Shown here one piece after another: positions 25,452 through 33,133 of a stretch of 64,000 nt of DNA. Both the position numbers and the translations under genes were made by a program. The stretch lies in assembly GCF_900099935.1 (NCBI RefSeq), contig NZ_FNEK01000024.1:19828-83827 (forward strand), read 5' to 3'. The notes below the pieces were generated by a model. The model did not search any database, was not told the DNA's origin, and worked only from the letters and a program-made list of their open reading frames with translations. Numbering within the stretch: the stretch's first letter is position 1; the number at the start of each line of letters is the position of its first letter. The stretch comes from Aliiruegeria lutimaris. GTDB taxonomy: Bacteria; Pseudomonadota; Alphaproteobacteria; Rhodobacterales; Rhodobacteraceae.

Positions 25452-25943
25452 ATGATCCTCGCCACCGTGGGAACCCAGTTGCCCTTCGACCGCCTGCTGC
25501 GGGCGCTTGACGCCTGGGCCGCCCGCAACCCCGACCAGCGCGTGCGCGCGCAGAGCGGGAACAGCCAGGAAGTGTTCAAGAACATGGACTGTACCGCCTT
25601 TCTTTCCCCCGCGGCCTATGCCGGGGCCGTCGAAGAGGCGGATATCATTGTCTCCCATGCTGGCATGGGCTCGATCCTGACTGCCGCCGAGCTGGGCAAG
25701 CCCATCGTCATCCTGCCGCGGCTGGCCGCCCATGGCGAGCACCGGACCGATCACCAGCTCGCCACGGCGGCGGAGATGGCGAGCCTCGCCAATGTGACCG
25801 TCATCGAGAGCGCCGAGGAGCTCGGCCCGGCACTCGACCGGCTGTCCGGCGCGCCAACCCTGCCCGCCGCCGAGCGGATCTCGGCCAGCGCGGATGCGGG
25901 CCTGATCGGTGCGGTGGCGCATTTCCTGCGAGGCGCCGCCTGA
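25452..25943 (+). CDS. Alg13-like glycosyltransferase subunit (PssE type)
   Basis: The 163-residue protein is the donor-binding half of a two-component GT28-type enzyme: M-I-L-A-T-V-G-T-Q-L-P-F-D-R-L at the N-terminus and the nucleotide-sugar site I-I-V-S-H-A-G-M-G-S-I-L-T-A, then P-I-V-I-L-P-R and H-R-T-D-H-Q. I chose the ATG at 25452 because the family begins there; upstream in-frame sequence overlaps the Alg14-like gene. The stop overlaps the next start by one base (TGATG). It should form a heterodimer with the product of 24958-25428. Confidence 0.88.
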   Translation: MILATVGTQLPFDRLLRALDAWAARNPDQRVRAQSGNSQEVFKNMDCTAFLSPAAYAGAVEEADIIVSHAGMGSILTAAELGKPIVILPRLAAHGEHRTDHQLATAAEMASLANVTVIESAEELGPALDRLSGAPTLPAAERISASADAGLIGAVAHFLRGAA

Positions 25944-26800
25944 TGCGAAAACCAACCGTTTCCGTGCTGGTGCCCGCCTATAACGAGGCCGCCGTCATCG
26001 CCCGCAGCCTTGCCCCCCTGGCCGAGGCCTGCGAAGCGGGACGTATCGAGCTGATCGTGATCGCCAATGGCTGCTGGGACGAAACCGCGCAAGCCGCCCG
26101 CTCCATCTGCCCCGCAGCCGCCGTGATCGAGACGGATTTTGCGTCCAAGACCAACGCGCTCAACCTTGGCGCCGAGCGGGCGATCGGGCGCGCCATCATC
26201 TGCCTCGATGCGGATCTGAGCCTGCCGGAGGCGAGCCTCATGCGCCTTGCCGCGCCGATCCTCGAAGGCCGGGCCGATGTCGCCTGCGGCCGCATGGAAC
26301 CCGATCTCGCCGCCGCCACGCCGCTGGTGCGCGCCTTCTATCGTGGCTGGCAGCTCAATCCCTATTTCGACGGCGGCAAGTTCGGCGGCGTCTTCGCGCT
26401 TTCGAACCAGATCACGCGCGGCCTGTTTCCGTTGCCCGAAGTGGTGGCCGATGACGAGTATATCGCGCGCAGCACCGCGTTCAGACGCCGCGCCTATGTA
26501 CCCGAGGCGGGCTTTGCCGTTGCCGTTCCAACCACGCTCCGCGCGCTCTTCCGCATCCGCCGCCGCAGCCGCCGGGGCACCGACGCGCTGCGTCTCGGCG
26601 GGGTCTGTGGCGCCGCGACCGAACCCCAAGGCCGTTTCGGCACAGCCGCCCTCCGCGCCGCCTGCCGCCCCGCCCGTTGGTTCGATTTCGCCGTCTATGG
26701 CGCCGTCATGGCGGCCGTTGCAATCAGCCTGAAGCTCGCACCCGCCGTGCCGAACGGCGCCTGGGAACGCGACGAAACCAGCCGGCTCCCAACGGCTTGA
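25943..26800 (+). CDS. Family 2 glycosyltransferase
   Basis: The 285-residue protein has a GT-A fold: V-S-V-L-V-P-A-Y-N-E-A-A at the N-terminus, the nucleotide site K-T-N-A-L-N-L-G, and the metal motif L-D-A-D. The acceptor region is less typical (P-E-V-V-A-D-D-E-Y-I-A-R, a likely catalytic-base site). A hydrophobic segment near the C-terminus (F-A-V-Y-G-A-V-M-A-A-V-A-I) may anchor it. It overlaps the Alg13-like gene by one base and ends 13 bp before the co-polymerase gene. It probably adds another sugar of the same repeat unit; the sugar is unknown. Confidence 0.87.
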   Translation: MRKPTVSVLVPAYNEAAVIARSLAPLAEACEAGRIELIVIANGCWDETAQAARSICPAAAVIETDFASKTNALNLGAERAIGRAIICLDADLSLPEASLMRLAAPILEGRADVACGRMEPDLAAATPLVRAFYRGWQLNPYFDGGKFGGVFALSNQITRGLFPLPEVVADDEYIARSTAFRRRAYVPEAGFAVAVPTTLRALFRIRRRSRRGTDALRLGGVCGAATEPQGRFGTAALRAACRPARWFDFAVYGAVMAAVAISLKLAPAVPNGAWERDETSRLPTA

Positions 26801-26813
26801 ACGAAAGAACAAG

Positions 26814-28814
26814 ATGATGGACGGAACCATGACCATGCCCGTGGGCGCGCCCATGCAGGACGTCGAGCCCATGGCCCCATGGCACGCGGCGGAGGCCCCG
26901 GCCACCAACCCGCTCGCCCCGCTCCTGCGCGCCATGCGCGGCCGCTGGTCGGCCTGGTTCGCCCTCAGTCTCGTGCTTGGCGGTGCGTTCGGCGCGGCCG
27001 GCTTTTTGAGCGGCACCAAGACATACGAGAGCCAGGCCGTACTGCGGGTGTATCCCAAGGAAGCCGGCATTCTCTACAATTCCGGCGATGACAGCGTGCT
27101 CAAGACCTTCGACAGCTTCGTCAAGGCCGAGACAGCCTTTGCCAACAGCCCCGACGTGATGTCGCGCGCCGCAGAAACTTTGAGGGCCGATTTCCCGGAG
27201 CTGACCTCCGAGATGACCGATTCCGACCTGCGTCAGTCCGTGGCCGTGAAGCGTTCGGATACGCTGATCGTGCTGGACACCAAGAGCAAGAACGCCGCGT
27301 TCGCCGCCGCAAAGCTCAGAGCGGTAACCGACGCCTATCTCTCGCTCAAATCCGAGGCGGACGGGCGACAGATGCGGATGCGCTCCTCCGAGCTGACCCG
27401 GCGGGAGGCGGAACTGTTGGAGGCATTGCGCGAGCTGGACCGACGCATTCTCGAAATCGGCCGCGAATATGGCTCCTTCGCCATCGCCAAGGCCCATAGC
27501 GAGAAGATCGCCCAGATCGACACGCTCGCCACCCGCAAGGCAGACGTGGAGCGCACGCTGGCCTCGATGCGCCTGAATGACGGGCAGGCCAGTGCCGACA
27601 TGAATGACGAGCATATCCTGCGTGCAACCCTGCTGGATCGTGGCCTCGCCGATATCAATATCGAGCTGGCACGGCAGGCAGCGGAGCTGGCCACGCTGCG
27701 GGAGCGTTACACGGAGACCTCGCGGCAGGTGCGCGACAAGCGCGCCGAGATCGCGATCCTGGAGAAGGCGATGGCCGAGCGCCGCAACCAGATACAGGTG
27801 CTGGGCCAGACCGGCGCGCTGACCGATCAAAGCGATGCCGGCGACGAGGACAATATCGAGACCATCGCTGCGCTGCTGGCGAAGGTCGCCGGCGAGCTGG
27901 AGGAGGCGCGGCAGGAGGCGCGCGCACTCAACGCGCAGCGGGTCGAACTGGATTTTCTGGAGGAGGAACGCTCCGAGACCCGCCGGATGCTGGATGACAC
28001 CCGCGCCGCGCTGGACGTGATCCGGGTGGAGAGCCGCAAGACCTCGCCCGGTCTGACAGATATCATGTCGCCCGCCGTGACGCCCGACGAACCGGCCGAG
28101 GACAGTTCCAAGATGCAGGCCGCGATGGGCCTTGTCGGTGGCGGAATGCTGGCCAGCCTGCTGACGCTCGGGCTTGGCCTTGGCAGCCGCCGCCTGCGCT
28201 GGAGCGACGAGTTGAACCTCGCCGCGATGGGCGTCGACCCGCTCGCGGTGCTTACCGGAGATCCCGACAGCGACGGCGCTCGGCTTGCCCCGGAGATCGA
28301 CCGGTTGCGCACGACGCTGCAACTGGTGCCCGCACGCAGCACATCAGCGGCCGGTTCGGGCCGGTCGCTTGCCCTGTTGCGTACCGGCTCGGGCGGAGGA
28401 ACGGCGCTGGCCCACGCGCTGGCTGAGAGCTTTTCGCGCACCGACCTCTCCGTCGCCTTGCTCCAGATCGATCCCGCGCAGAACGCGGCACCGGCGAATG
28501 CCGGCTACCATGTGGAGAGGGCTTTCGGGGACGCATGCTCCGAGATGTCCCTGCCCCGCCTGCGCCGCCGCATCGCCGAGATGACGGCTCGCCATGACGT
28601 TGTTCTGATTGATGGCGGCAACCTGCAACAGACGACAAGCGCGAGCCTTGTCGCCAGCGCCGCCGATTACGCGATTGTCGAGTTGCGGCGCGGAGAGGAC
28701 AAACAGGCTGCGCGCGCGACCCTCGAACGGGCCTCCAACCGCTGCCCGCAAGGCATTGGCGCTGTTTTCAGCCGCGCCAGGCGCGGCGATCCGGGCCTGA
28801 GCCGGGCCTGGTAG
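26814..28814 (+). CDS. Wzz/GumC-type polysaccharide co-polymerase with degenerate cytoplasmic ATPase domain
   Basis: The 666-residue protein has helix 1 near residues 48-68, a large periplasmic coiled-coil domain (residues of about 70-430), helix 2 near 437-457, and a C-terminal domain shaped like a bacterial tyrosine kinase. In that domain the Walker A position reads R-T-G-S-G-G-G-T-A (about 521-529), with no G-K-[ST]. The Walker B-like V-V-L-I-D-G-G is partly kept. There is no C-terminal tyrosine cluster; the end is S-R-A-W. It therefore probably controls chain length and export without being a kinase, or with an altered nucleotide use. It is the last gene of the operon and is followed by a strong hairpin. 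Confidence 0.87.
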   Translation: MMDGTMTMPVGAPMQDVEPMAPWHAAEAPATNPLAPLLRAMRGRWSAWFALSLVLGGAFGAAGFLSGTKTYESQAVLRVYPKEAGILYNSGDDSVLKTFDSFVKAETAFANSPDVMSRAAETLRADFPELTSEMTDSDLRQSVAVKRSDTLIVLDTKSKNAAFAAAKLRAVTDAYLSLKSEADGRQMRMRSSELTRREAELLEALRELDRRILEIGREYGSFAIAKAHSEKIAQIDTLATRKADVERTLASMRLNDGQASADMNDEHILRATLLDRGLADINIELARQAAELATLRERYTETSRQVRDKRAEIAILEKAMAERRNQIQVLGQTGALTDQSDAGDEDNIETIAALLAKVAGELEEARQEARALNAQRVELDFLEEERSETRRMLDDTRAALDVIRVESRKTSPGLTDIMSPAVTPDEPAEDSSKMQAAMGLVGGGMLASLLTLGLGLGSRRLRWSDELNLAAMGVDPLAVLTGDPDSDGARLAPEIDRLRTTLQLVPARSTSAAGSGRSLALLRTGSGGGTALAHALAESFSRTDLSVALLQIDPAQNAAPANAGYHVERAFGDACSEMSLPRLRRRIAEMTARHDVVLIDGGNLQQTTSASLVASAADYAIVELRRGEDKQAARATLERASNRCPQGIGAVFSRARRGDPGLSRAW

Positions 28815-28839
28815 ACGGCACCAGCGCCCAATAGCAATG

Positions 28840-28881
28840 GCGGCAGGGCAACAGGGCAACGGATTGCCCCTGCCCTGCCGC
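28840..28881 (+). terminator. Hairpin terminator after the polysaccharide operon
   Basis: GCGGCAGGGCA pairs with TGCCCTGCCGC (11 bp), and inside it GGGCAA pairs with TTGCCC around a CGGA loop. It starts 26 bp after the stop at 28814. Only a weak T-run (GTGTTT) follows, so termination may be partial. The rest of the 156-bp gap contains no gene. Confidence 0.6.
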
Positions 28882-28970
28882 ATCGTGTTTGCTCCCGAGC
28901 CCGCGCCTTTGTAACCTGCGCCGCAGAGACCGGGGCGGCGTCCCGGGCAACGTGAGGACGGGCGGCCGAC

Positions 28971-29849
28971 ATGAAGGTTATCTATCACATCGGCCTGCAC
29001 TCGACCGACGAGGACCGCGCCCTGCGCTGCCTGCTGCGCAATGACAGCCAGTTGCAGCAAAAGGGGATCGTGGTGGCGCAACCGGGGCGTTTCCGGCCGG
29101 TGCTGCGCGAGGCGATGATCCAGCTCAAGGGACAGCCGGCGACCGAGGAAATGCAGGACCACATCCTTGAAGAGATCACCGAGATCGACCACCCGCAACA
29201 GGTCCTCTTTTCCAACGACTCATTCCTCTGCGTGCCGAAACGGGCCATCCAGGAGGGAACGCTCTATCCCCTGGTGGCCGAACGCGCGCCGTGGATCCGC
29301 AACCTCTTTCCCGGGCAGCCGGCGGAGTTTGCCCTCGGCCTGCGCAACCCCGCGACCCTGATCCCGGCCCTGCACGCCCGTTTTGCCGCCGAGGAGAGCT
29401 TCGAGGGCTATCTCGCCCGCATCGACCCCGAGGCGCTCAGCTGGGCGGACATGGTCGAGCGGCTGCACGCGGCGATGCCCGATGCAAGGCTGACCATCTG
29501 GTGCAACGAGGACAGCCCGCTGATCTGGCTCGACATCCTGGAGGCCCTCTCGGGCCTGCCCGACGCGAGTCAACTGGACGGAAACTACGATTTCATTGCC
29601 AGCCTGATGACTGAGGACGGCTTTTCCCGCCTGCAAGCCTATCTCGATGGCCACCCGGCCTCCGGGCGGGAACATTGGCGCCGGATCATCTCGGCCTTTC
29701 TCGACAAGTTCGCGCGTCCCGAGGCGGTCGAGGAAGAATTCGACCTGCCCGGATGGACACAACAGCGCGTCGCGGATCTGTCGGCGCGTTACGAGGCCGA
29801 TATCGAGCGGATCGCCGGGATGGATGGCGTCGACTTCCTGTCCCCCTGA
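28971..29849 (+). CDS. Uncharacterised protein, possibly a degenerate sulfotransferase-fold protein
   Basis: The 292-residue soluble protein has no signal peptide or membrane segment. Its start, K-V-I-Y-H-I-G-L-H-S-T-D-E-D-R-A, resembles the 5'-phosphosulfate loop of sulfotransferases (H-I-G-x-H-K-T-G-T-[ST]), but the lysine and threonines are replaced by S-T-D-E-D. The C-terminal half is helical and acidic. If the resemblance is real, it has lost the PAPS-binding residues. It follows the polysaccharide operon by 157 bp and ends 14 bp before the racemase remnant, so it may have its own promoter. Codon use is like that of its neighbours, so coding is likely. Confidence 0.7.
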   Translation: MKVIYHIGLHSTDEDRALRCLLRNDSQLQQKGIVVAQPGRFRPVLREAMIQLKGQPATEEMQDHILEEITEIDHPQQVLFSNDSFLCVPKRAIQEGTLYPLVAERAPWIRNLFPGQPAEFALGLRNPATLIPALHARFAAEESFEGYLARIDPEALSWADMVERLHAAMPDARLTIWCNEDSPLIWLDILEALSGLPDASQLDGNYDFIASLMTEDGFSRLQAYLDGHPASGREHWRRIISAFLDKFARPEAVEEEFDLPGWTQQRVADLSARYEADIERIAGMDGVDFLSP

Positions 29850-29863
29850 TCAAAGGACAAGCC

Positions 29864-30554
29864 ATGAAAACCATCGGTCTCATTGGCGGGATGAGCTGGG
29901 AAAGCACGATCACCTATTACCAGTTGCTCAACCGCCATGTGCGGGAACGTCTCGGCGGGCTGCATTCGGCGAATGCTGCTGCTCTGGTCCTTCGACTTTG
30001 CCGAGATCGAAGCCTATCAGGCCGAAGGCGACTGGGCTGCGGCGACGCAGGCCATGGTAGCGGCGGCGCAGGCGTTGGAACGCGGTGGCGCCGAAATGCT
30101 GCTGATCTGCACCAACACGATGCACAAGATGGCCGACGACGTGCAGGCGGCGGTTTCGGTGCCCCTGTTGCATATCGCCGATGTGACGGCGGACGCCTTG
30201 CTGAAGGCGGGCCGCCGCAAGCCGCTCCTTCTGGCCACCGCCTACACGATGGAACAGGAATTCTACACTGGCCGGCTGAAGGCGCGCGGCCTCGACGTCA
30301 TGATCCCCGCCGCTCCGGACCGTGCCTGCGTGCACGGCGTGATCTATGACGAGCTGTGCAAGGGCATCGTCGAACCGGCCTCCCGCGCGCAGTGGAACGC
30401 CATCGTGGACCGCGCCGCCGCCGCGGGCGCGGATTCGGTGATCTTCGGATGCACCGAGGTCGGCCTGCTGCTGGAGCCCGAAGAGCTTCCGCTGCCCTGT
30501 TTCGACACGACGGAGATCCACGCGGTCGCCGCACTCGACCGGGCATTGGCCTAA
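29864..30554 (+). pseudogene. Aspartate/glutamate racemase family, frameshifted
   Basis: The first part, from the ATG at 29864 (AGGA upstream), reads M-K-T-I-G-L-I-G-G-M-S-W-E-S-T and R-L-G-G-L-H-S-A, which are Asp/Glu racemase landmarks. The family then expects a hydrophobic run and S-F-D-F-A-E-I-E; these occur in another frame from about 29973 to the stop at 30554. That second part holds both expected cysteine regions, I-C-T-N-T-M-H-K and F-G-C-T-E-V-G-L-L. One extra base or two missing bases near 29969-29975 explains the break. Both catalytic cysteines are intact, so a sequencing error or a very recent mutation is as likely as an old pseudogene. The family racemises amino acids such as aspartate. 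Confidence 0.85.
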
Positions 30555-30656
30555 GCGGGAAAACAGCGCATCGGCGACGCTGCGCATGAGCGCTTGAGGA
30601 CGGACGGCCCGACGGTTATCCGCTTGTGTGAAAAAGATTTTGTGAAGGGTTGCCCC

Positions 30657-31832
30657 ATGTCCGAGACCGAAACTCTCGAAACCGAAACAGACCTGACCAA
30701 CTGGCGCACCCACCCTTTCTGCCGGTGGAGCTTTCACCATGTGGACCGGCTGCTTCATGGCCAGCCGATTGCGGCCCCGGCGCAGGCCGGCGCGGTGGAG
30801 CAGGGCAACTCGATTGATCTGGCGCGCCTCGCGCTCCCCTCCGGCAAGAGCATCGCCGAGGCGCTGGAGCTGTCCTATTCCGACGCGCTCCTGGTCCTGC
30901 ACCGGGGGCGGATCGTCCATGAAAGCTATGACGGGCTGATGGCGCCAGAGGACCGGCATATCATCTTCTCGGTCTCGAAATCCGTGACCGGCGCGCTGGC
31001 TGGGATCCTGGTGGGCGAAGGCCGGCTCGATCCCGAGAAACCAGTGACCGACTACATCCCCGAGCTTGCGAACTCCGCCTGGGGCGATGCCACGGTCCGC
31101 CACGTGCTCGACATGGTTGTCTCGATCCGCTTCATCGAGGATTACCTCGACCCGAAGGGCGATGTTTCCCGCTACCGCGTGGCGATGGACTGGAACCCGC
31201 CGGGCGATTTCCCCTACGAGGGCGGGCTGCACAGCTTCCTGCCGAGCTTGCCGAAGGATAGCGGCCCGCATGGCGCGGCCTTCCATTACGTGTCGCCCAA
31301 TTCGGACGTGCTGGGCTGGATCCTCGAACGCGCGGCCGGGTGCAAAATGGCCGATCTTCTCTCCGAGAAGATCTGGCGCCCGCTTGGCGCGGAGGCCGAT
31401 GCCTGGATCACGGTCGACCGGGAGGACGGCTCGCGCACGGCGGGCGGTATCTGCACCCGCGCGCGCGATCTCGCCCGTTTCGGCGAGATGATGCGCAACG
31501 GGGGCCGGGCGAATGGCGTCCAGATCGTGCCCGAGGCCTGGATCGAGGATATCGTGCAGAATGGCGACCGGCAGGCATGGAGCCGCGGCACGGGGCTCGA
31601 CGTACTTGTGCCCACGGGATCTTATCGCAACCAATGGTACCTGCCAGACTGCCTGCCCGGCGCGATGGTCGCCATCGGCATCCACGGTCAATGGATCTAT
31701 GCCGATCCGCGAAACGAGGTAACGATTGTCAAGCTCTCCTCCCAACCCTTGCCGGAAGATGACGCGCTGGACGCGATGATGCTGGAGATTTTCGGGACGG
31801 TCGCCGGGCACTTCTGCGAAGAGACGTCGTAA
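30657..31832 (+). CDS. Serine hydrolase, beta-lactamase (class C)/esterase family
   Basis: The 391-residue protein belongs to the penicillin-binding-protein-like fold. The nucleophile motif SxxK is S-V-S-K at residues 105-108. A Y-V-S-P-N-S-D segment fits the Y-x-N-like second motif, with G-I-H-G-Q near the C-terminus as the third. There is no signal peptide, so it acts in the cytoplasm, as many esterases and 6-aminohexanoate-dimer-hydrolase (NylB)-type members do. The ATG at 30657 is preferred over an upstream start at 30594, whose extra 21 residues have no family match. It lies 26 bp before a small P-loop protein gene. The substrate is unknown. Confidence 0.87.
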   Translation: MSETETLETETDLTNWRTHPFCRWSFHHVDRLLHGQPIAAPAQAGAVEQGNSIDLARLALPSGKSIAEALELSYSDALLVLHRGRIVHESYDGLMAPEDRHIIFSVSKSVTGALAGILVGEGRLDPEKPVTDYIPELANSAWGDATVRHVLDMVVSIRFIEDYLDPKGDVSRYRVAMDWNPPGDFPYEGGLHSFLPSLPKDSGPHGAAFHYVSPNSDVLGWILERAAGCKMADLLSEKIWRPLGAEADAWITVDREDGSRTAGGICTRARDLARFGEMMRNGGRANGVQIVPEAWIEDIVQNGDRQAWSRGTGLDVLVPTGSYRNQWYLPDCLPGAMVAIGIHGQWIYADPRNEVTIVKLSSQPLPEDDALDAMMLEIFGTVAGHFCEETS

Positions 31833-31858
31833 GCGAAAAGCTGACCAAGAGAGTTTTG

Positions 31859-32353
31859 ATGTCCCCTGAATTGCCGACGCTGCACCTGCTCTGTGGAAAG
31901 ATCGCCTCGGGAAAGTCCACCCTGACGGCAGAGCTTGGCCGCTCTGCCGGAACCGTCGTGATTGCCGAGGACGTGTGGCTGAACGCGCTCTATTCCGACG
32001 AGATCGCCTCGATCGCAGATTACCTGCGCTGTGCGGCGAGGCTCCGGGGTGTCATCGCGCCCCATATCGCGTCGGTACTGAATGCCGGGGTGTCGGTTGT
32101 CCTGGATTTCCCGGCCAACACGGTCGAGACCCGCAACTGGATGCGCGGCATTCTGAACCGGACAAGCGCGGATCATATCCTGCACGTTCTGGATGTGCCC
32201 GACGAGGTCTGCCTGGCAAGGCTGCGCGCCCGCAACGCCAAGGGGGTTCATCCCTTTGCCGCAACGGACGAACAGTCTCAGCGGATCTCCAGGCATTATG
32301 CCCCGCCCTCACCGGATGAGGGCTTCACCATCGTGACCCACACCCAGTCCTGA
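31859..32353 (+). CDS. Small P-loop ATP-binding protein (kinase-like)
   Basis: The 164-residue protein carries a Walker A motif, G-K-I-A-S-G-K-S-T, near residue 13, and a Walker B-like V-V-L-D-F-P-A. The size and layout are those of the AAA_33/zeta-toxin-like small kinases that phosphorylate small molecules or carry resistance-type functions. A ring of arginines near A-R-L-R-A-R-N-A-K could act as the lid. There is no partner antitoxin-like gene beside it, so I do not call it a toxin. The TTG codon just before the ATG is not needed. It follows the hydrolase gene on the same strand and could be co-transcribed with it. Confidence 0.8.
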   Translation: MSPELPTLHLLCGKIASGKSTLTAELGRSAGTVVIAEDVWLNALYSDEIASIADYLRCAARLRGVIAPHIASVLNAGVSVVLDFPANTVETRNWMRGILNRTSADHILHVLDVPDEVCLARLRARNAKGVHPFAATDEQSQRISRHYAPPSPDEGFTIVTHTQS

Positions 32354-32482
32354 GCAAGACAGCCGTTCGCGCCAAGCGCTGTTTGGATCGAACGGCAGCG
32401 ATCCGGCCCGACGCTGATGTCACGACGCCATTTTGAACGCGCGCGAGCCGAGTATTCTCTTAGACGGAACCGCACCTGGCGG

Positions 32483-32761
32483 TCACGACATGCCGAGCGC
32501 TTCCTTGTACATCTCCAGCACCGCTTCTTCCTCGGCGATGTCATCGGGCTCGCGCTTGCGCAGCGCAATCACCTTGCGCATCACCTTGGTGTCGTATCCG
32601 CGCGCCTTGGCCTCGGCCATGACTTCCTTCTGCTGCTCGGCGACGTCCTTCTTCTCCGCCTCAAGGCGTTCGTAACGCTCTATGAACTGGCGCAGCTCGC
32701 CCGCAGCCACCTTGTAGGTGGCGTCGCCTGCACTCGTGGCCTCGATGCTCGTTTCGTCCAT
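32483..32761 (-). CDS. gapR: Nucleoid-associated protein GapR (DUF2312)
   Basis: The 92-residue protein is a match over its whole length to the DUF2312/GapR family: a variable N-terminus, then A-A-G-E-L-R-Q-F-I-E-R-Y-E-R-L-E, E-Q-Q-K-E-V-M-A-E-A-K-A-R-G-Y-D and K-V-I-A-L-R-K. GapR forms tetramers that clamp overtwisted DNA and helps topoisomerases during replication and transcription; it is essential or near-essential in Caulobacter and common throughout the Alphaproteobacteria. It is a single gene on the minus strand, with about 130 bp downstream and 146 bp upstream free of other genes. Confidence 0.96.
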   Translation of the reverse strand: MDETSIEATSAGDATYKVAAGELRQFIERYERLEAEKKDVAEQQKEVMAEAKARGYDTKVMRKVIALRKREPDDIAEEEAVLEMYKEALGMS

Positions 32762-32907
32762 GGCTGCCCGCGCCTCCTGCGCTGTTGAATTCTATGGATG
32801 CCGAAGCCTTGATCTAACCAGCCGCGCCCCCGCTCGCAAGGCCGGTTGCAACCGACGCCGCGAGCCGGTAGCGCAGGGTGGCAGAAAACCGGCGGCGGGA
32901 GGGAAAC

Positions 32908-33123
32908 ATGGAAATTCTGATCTGGATCGGGGCGGCGATCTCGCTGACCGGGCTTGCCGGCATCATCGGCTGCGTGGTTGCAGTGGCACGGGCCAAGCGT
33001 GCGCAGCTCGAAGACGAGGTGATGCGGGCGAAACTTCAAAAGGTCGTGGCCTGGAATCTCGGCTCGCTCTTCGTCTCGGCCATTGGCCTGATGATGGTGA
33101 TCGTCGGTATTTTCCTCGGCTGA
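32908..33123 (+). CDS. Small two-helix membrane protein
   Basis: The 71-residue protein has two hydrophobic segments: I-L-I-W-I-G-A-A-I-S-L-T-G-L-A-G near the N-terminus and V-S-A-I-G-L-M-M-V-I-V-G-I near the C-terminus, joined by a charged amphipathic helix (R-A-K-R-A-Q-L-E-D-E-V). GGGAGGG lies just before the ATG. The layout is typical of small inner-membrane proteins in Rhodobacterales, but I do not know its role. It is convergent with the FadB-like gene (10-bp gap). Confidence 0.75.
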   Translation: MEILIWIGAAISLTGLAGIIGCVVAVARAKRAQLEDEVMRAKLQKVVAWNLGSLFVSAIGLMMVIVGIFLG

Positions 33124-33133
33124 CGCGCGCCTT

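Noticed and set aside
31859..32353. Zeta-toxin-like member of a toxin-antitoxin pair
   Set aside because: No small antitoxin gene lies beside it, and the neighbours are a hydrolase gene and a gap; it is annotated only as a P-loop protein.
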